From Pyramidobacter sp. (GTDB lineage: Bacteria > Synergistota > Synergistia > Synergistales > Dethiosulfovibrionaceae): a stretch of DNA of 6,559 nucleotides. The stretch's first letter is position 1, and each line of letters begins with the position of its first letter. The notes under the pieces are model-generated. The model saw only the letters and a list, made by a program, of their open reading frames with translations. It was not told the origin of the DNA and made no database searches. Below, piece by piece: positions 5,878-6,559 of this stretch. A program made the translations under genes and the position numbers. The stretch lies in assembly GCA_017940445.1 (NCBI GenBank), contig JAGAYQ010000431.1, positions 1-6,559 on the forward strand, read 5' to 3'.

Positions 5878-5917
5878 AAGCTTCCGCGCGGGAACATTTG
5901 TTTCAGCGCGGGAGCTT
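5878..5917 (-). terminator. Second hairpin, possible terminator of the iron-sulfur gene
   Basis: AAGCTTCCGCGC (5878-5889) pairs with GCGCGGGAGCTT (5906-5917), a 12-bp stem with one T-G pair and a 16-nt loop. On the minus strand it lies about 68 nt past the iron-sulfur gene stop and is followed by TTGTTTATC, a poor T tract. It could assist termination ahead of the stronger stem at 5794-5843, or simply stabilise the mRNA 3' end. Confidence 0.4.
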
Positions 5918-5930
5918 ATTTCATCCTCGT

Positions 5931-5954
5931 TTTTCTTTGCGTCTTAGAGGCTTT
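5931..5954 (-). repeat. CAAAG-type degenerate intergenic repeat, copy 2 (inverted)
   Basis: The plus strand reads TTTTCTTTGCGTCTTAGAGG followed by CTTT, matching the complement of 667-690 at 21 of 24 positions. Further CTTTG units follow to about 5979 (CCCTTTGTGCCTTTGCTC). It lies between the hairpin at 5878-5917 and the end of the iron-sulfur gene, inverted relative to copy 1. Confidence 0.45.
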
Positions 5955-5984
5955 ATGTAGAGCCCTTTGTGCCTTTGCTCTGCT

Positions 5985-6559
5985 CTACAGCCTCCGCCAC
6001 ACGGCCGCGGCGTTGCTGCGCGAGATCAGCTCGGTCACGGGGATGCCGGCGGGACAAATCTGTTCGCAGGCCAGCGACGTGCCGCAGCCGGAGTAGAAAA
6101 TGCTCCGGTACGCTTTGCCCTCGTCGGCACGGTGGGCGGCATCCCCTTCCTGGCTCAGCAGTCTGTAGGCGGCGGCTGCGGCGGCCGCTCCGGCAAAACT
6201 GCCGCCGGCCGAAAAGTTTGGGCACACTTCCAGACAGCAGCCGCACATCAGGCACGCGGCGGACTGATAGCGCAGGTCGTGCAGACGCTCGTCTTCGCGG
6301 GCCCGTTCGCTCAGCCACAGGTGCATTTTTTTCAGCGTCTCAAAGATGACGCCGCGGTCCACGACCAGGTCGCGCACGAGCGGGAACTTGCTCAGCGGCT
6401 CCAACACGACCGATCCGCTTTTGCCGAGGAACGCCTTGCACGCCAGCGTCGGGCGTCCGTTCACCAGCATGGCGCACGCTCCGCAGCGGCCTGCGCAGCA
6501 GCCGCAGTCCCAGGCTATGGGCTCGGCCGGGGCTCCTTTTGCGTCGGTCAGGGAGGTGC
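5985..6559 (-). CDS. sdhB/frdB: Fumarate reductase / succinate dehydrogenase iron-sulfur subunit, C-terminal part
   Basis: The frame enters from the right edge and ends at TAG (5987-5985); 190 residues are visible, so the N-terminus is missing. In visible numbering, C20-x4-C25-x2-C28-x11-C40 is the [2Fe-2S] ligand pattern of SdhB/FrdB. The set C102, C105, C108, C112 (CLMCGCCLEVCP) and then C158, C164, C168 (CGTSLACEQICP) fit the [4Fe-4S] and [3Fe-4S] clusters. The subunit relays electrons between the flavoprotein that interconverts succinate and fumarate and the membrane quinone subunit. In an anaerobe fumarate reduction is the likelier direction, but the sequence does not decide this. Partner genes would lie to the right. 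Extra cysteines at 18 and 21 crowd the first cluster. An internal ATG at 6470 is not the start, because coding with cluster ligands continues upstream of it. Confidence 0.88.
   Translation of the reverse strand, partial: TSLTDAKGAPAEPIAWDCGCCAGRCGACAMLVNGRPTLACKAFLGKSGSVVLEPLSKFPLVRDLVVDRGVIFETLKKMHLWLSERAREDERLHDLRYQSAACLMCGCCLEVCPNFSAGGSFAGAAAAAAAYRLLSQEGDAAHRADEGKAYRSIFYSGCGTSLACEQICPAGIPVTELISRSNAAAVWRRL

Noticed and set aside
5600..6096. Short plus-strand frames (5600-5872, 5725-6096) in the 3' intergenic region
   Set aside because: They cross the MITE end, parS-like sites, terminator stems and the antisense strand of the iron-sulfur gene. No ribosome-binding site or protein similarity is visible.

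Overview
The window looks like part of the chromosome of a GC-rich, outer-membrane-bearing, probably anaerobic bacterium. Two things suggest this: a very large type V (autotransporter) surface protein with chlamydial Pmp-type repeats, and the tail of a fumarate reductase/succinate dehydrogenase iron-sulfur subunit. Synergistota (Pyramidobacter-like) is my best guess, from the style of both proteins, but nothing in the window proves it.

Layout. (1) Positions 1-638 are a stack of nested mobile DNA. The first nine codons of an IS110-like transposase run off the left edge on the minus strand. Its roughly 110-nt non-coding end abuts a short palindromic, MITE-like element (137-285), which in turn interrupts an IS5-family transposase (start 563, minus) whose outer terminal repeat is at 623-638. 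(2) Positions 639-1045 are intergenic: a CAAAG-type repeat, an orphan rho-independent terminator (713-757), a good sigma70-type promoter (928-956) and a leader hairpin before a strong ribosome-binding site. (3) Positions 1046-5425 hold one 1459-residue autotransporter adhesin: extended signal peptide, about 14 FxxN/GGA[IVL] repeats, a beta-rich stem, a Pro-Glu/Pro-Lys linker and a C-terminal barrel. (4) Positions 5426-5984 are intergenic and unusually dense: a full-length second MITE copy (5517-5671), two near-perfect ParB/parS-like 16-mers (5758-5773 and 5850-5865) on either side of a bidirectional terminator (5794-5843), another long hairpin (5878-5917) and an inverted second copy of the CAAAG-type repeat. 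(5) Positions 5985-6559 are the C-terminal 190 residues of the iron-sulfur subunit on the minus strand, converging on the autotransporter.

The autotransporter is a single-gene unit with its own promoter. It is bracketed by two inverted MITE copies and two inverted CAAAG-repeat copies, so the locus looks like an accessory surface-antigen island. The most notable signals are the parS-like pair, the MITE family with IS5-type ends, the IS110 end joined to a MITE terminal repeat, and a nested RNA fold in the IS110 leader that pairs away the transposase Shine-Dalgarno.
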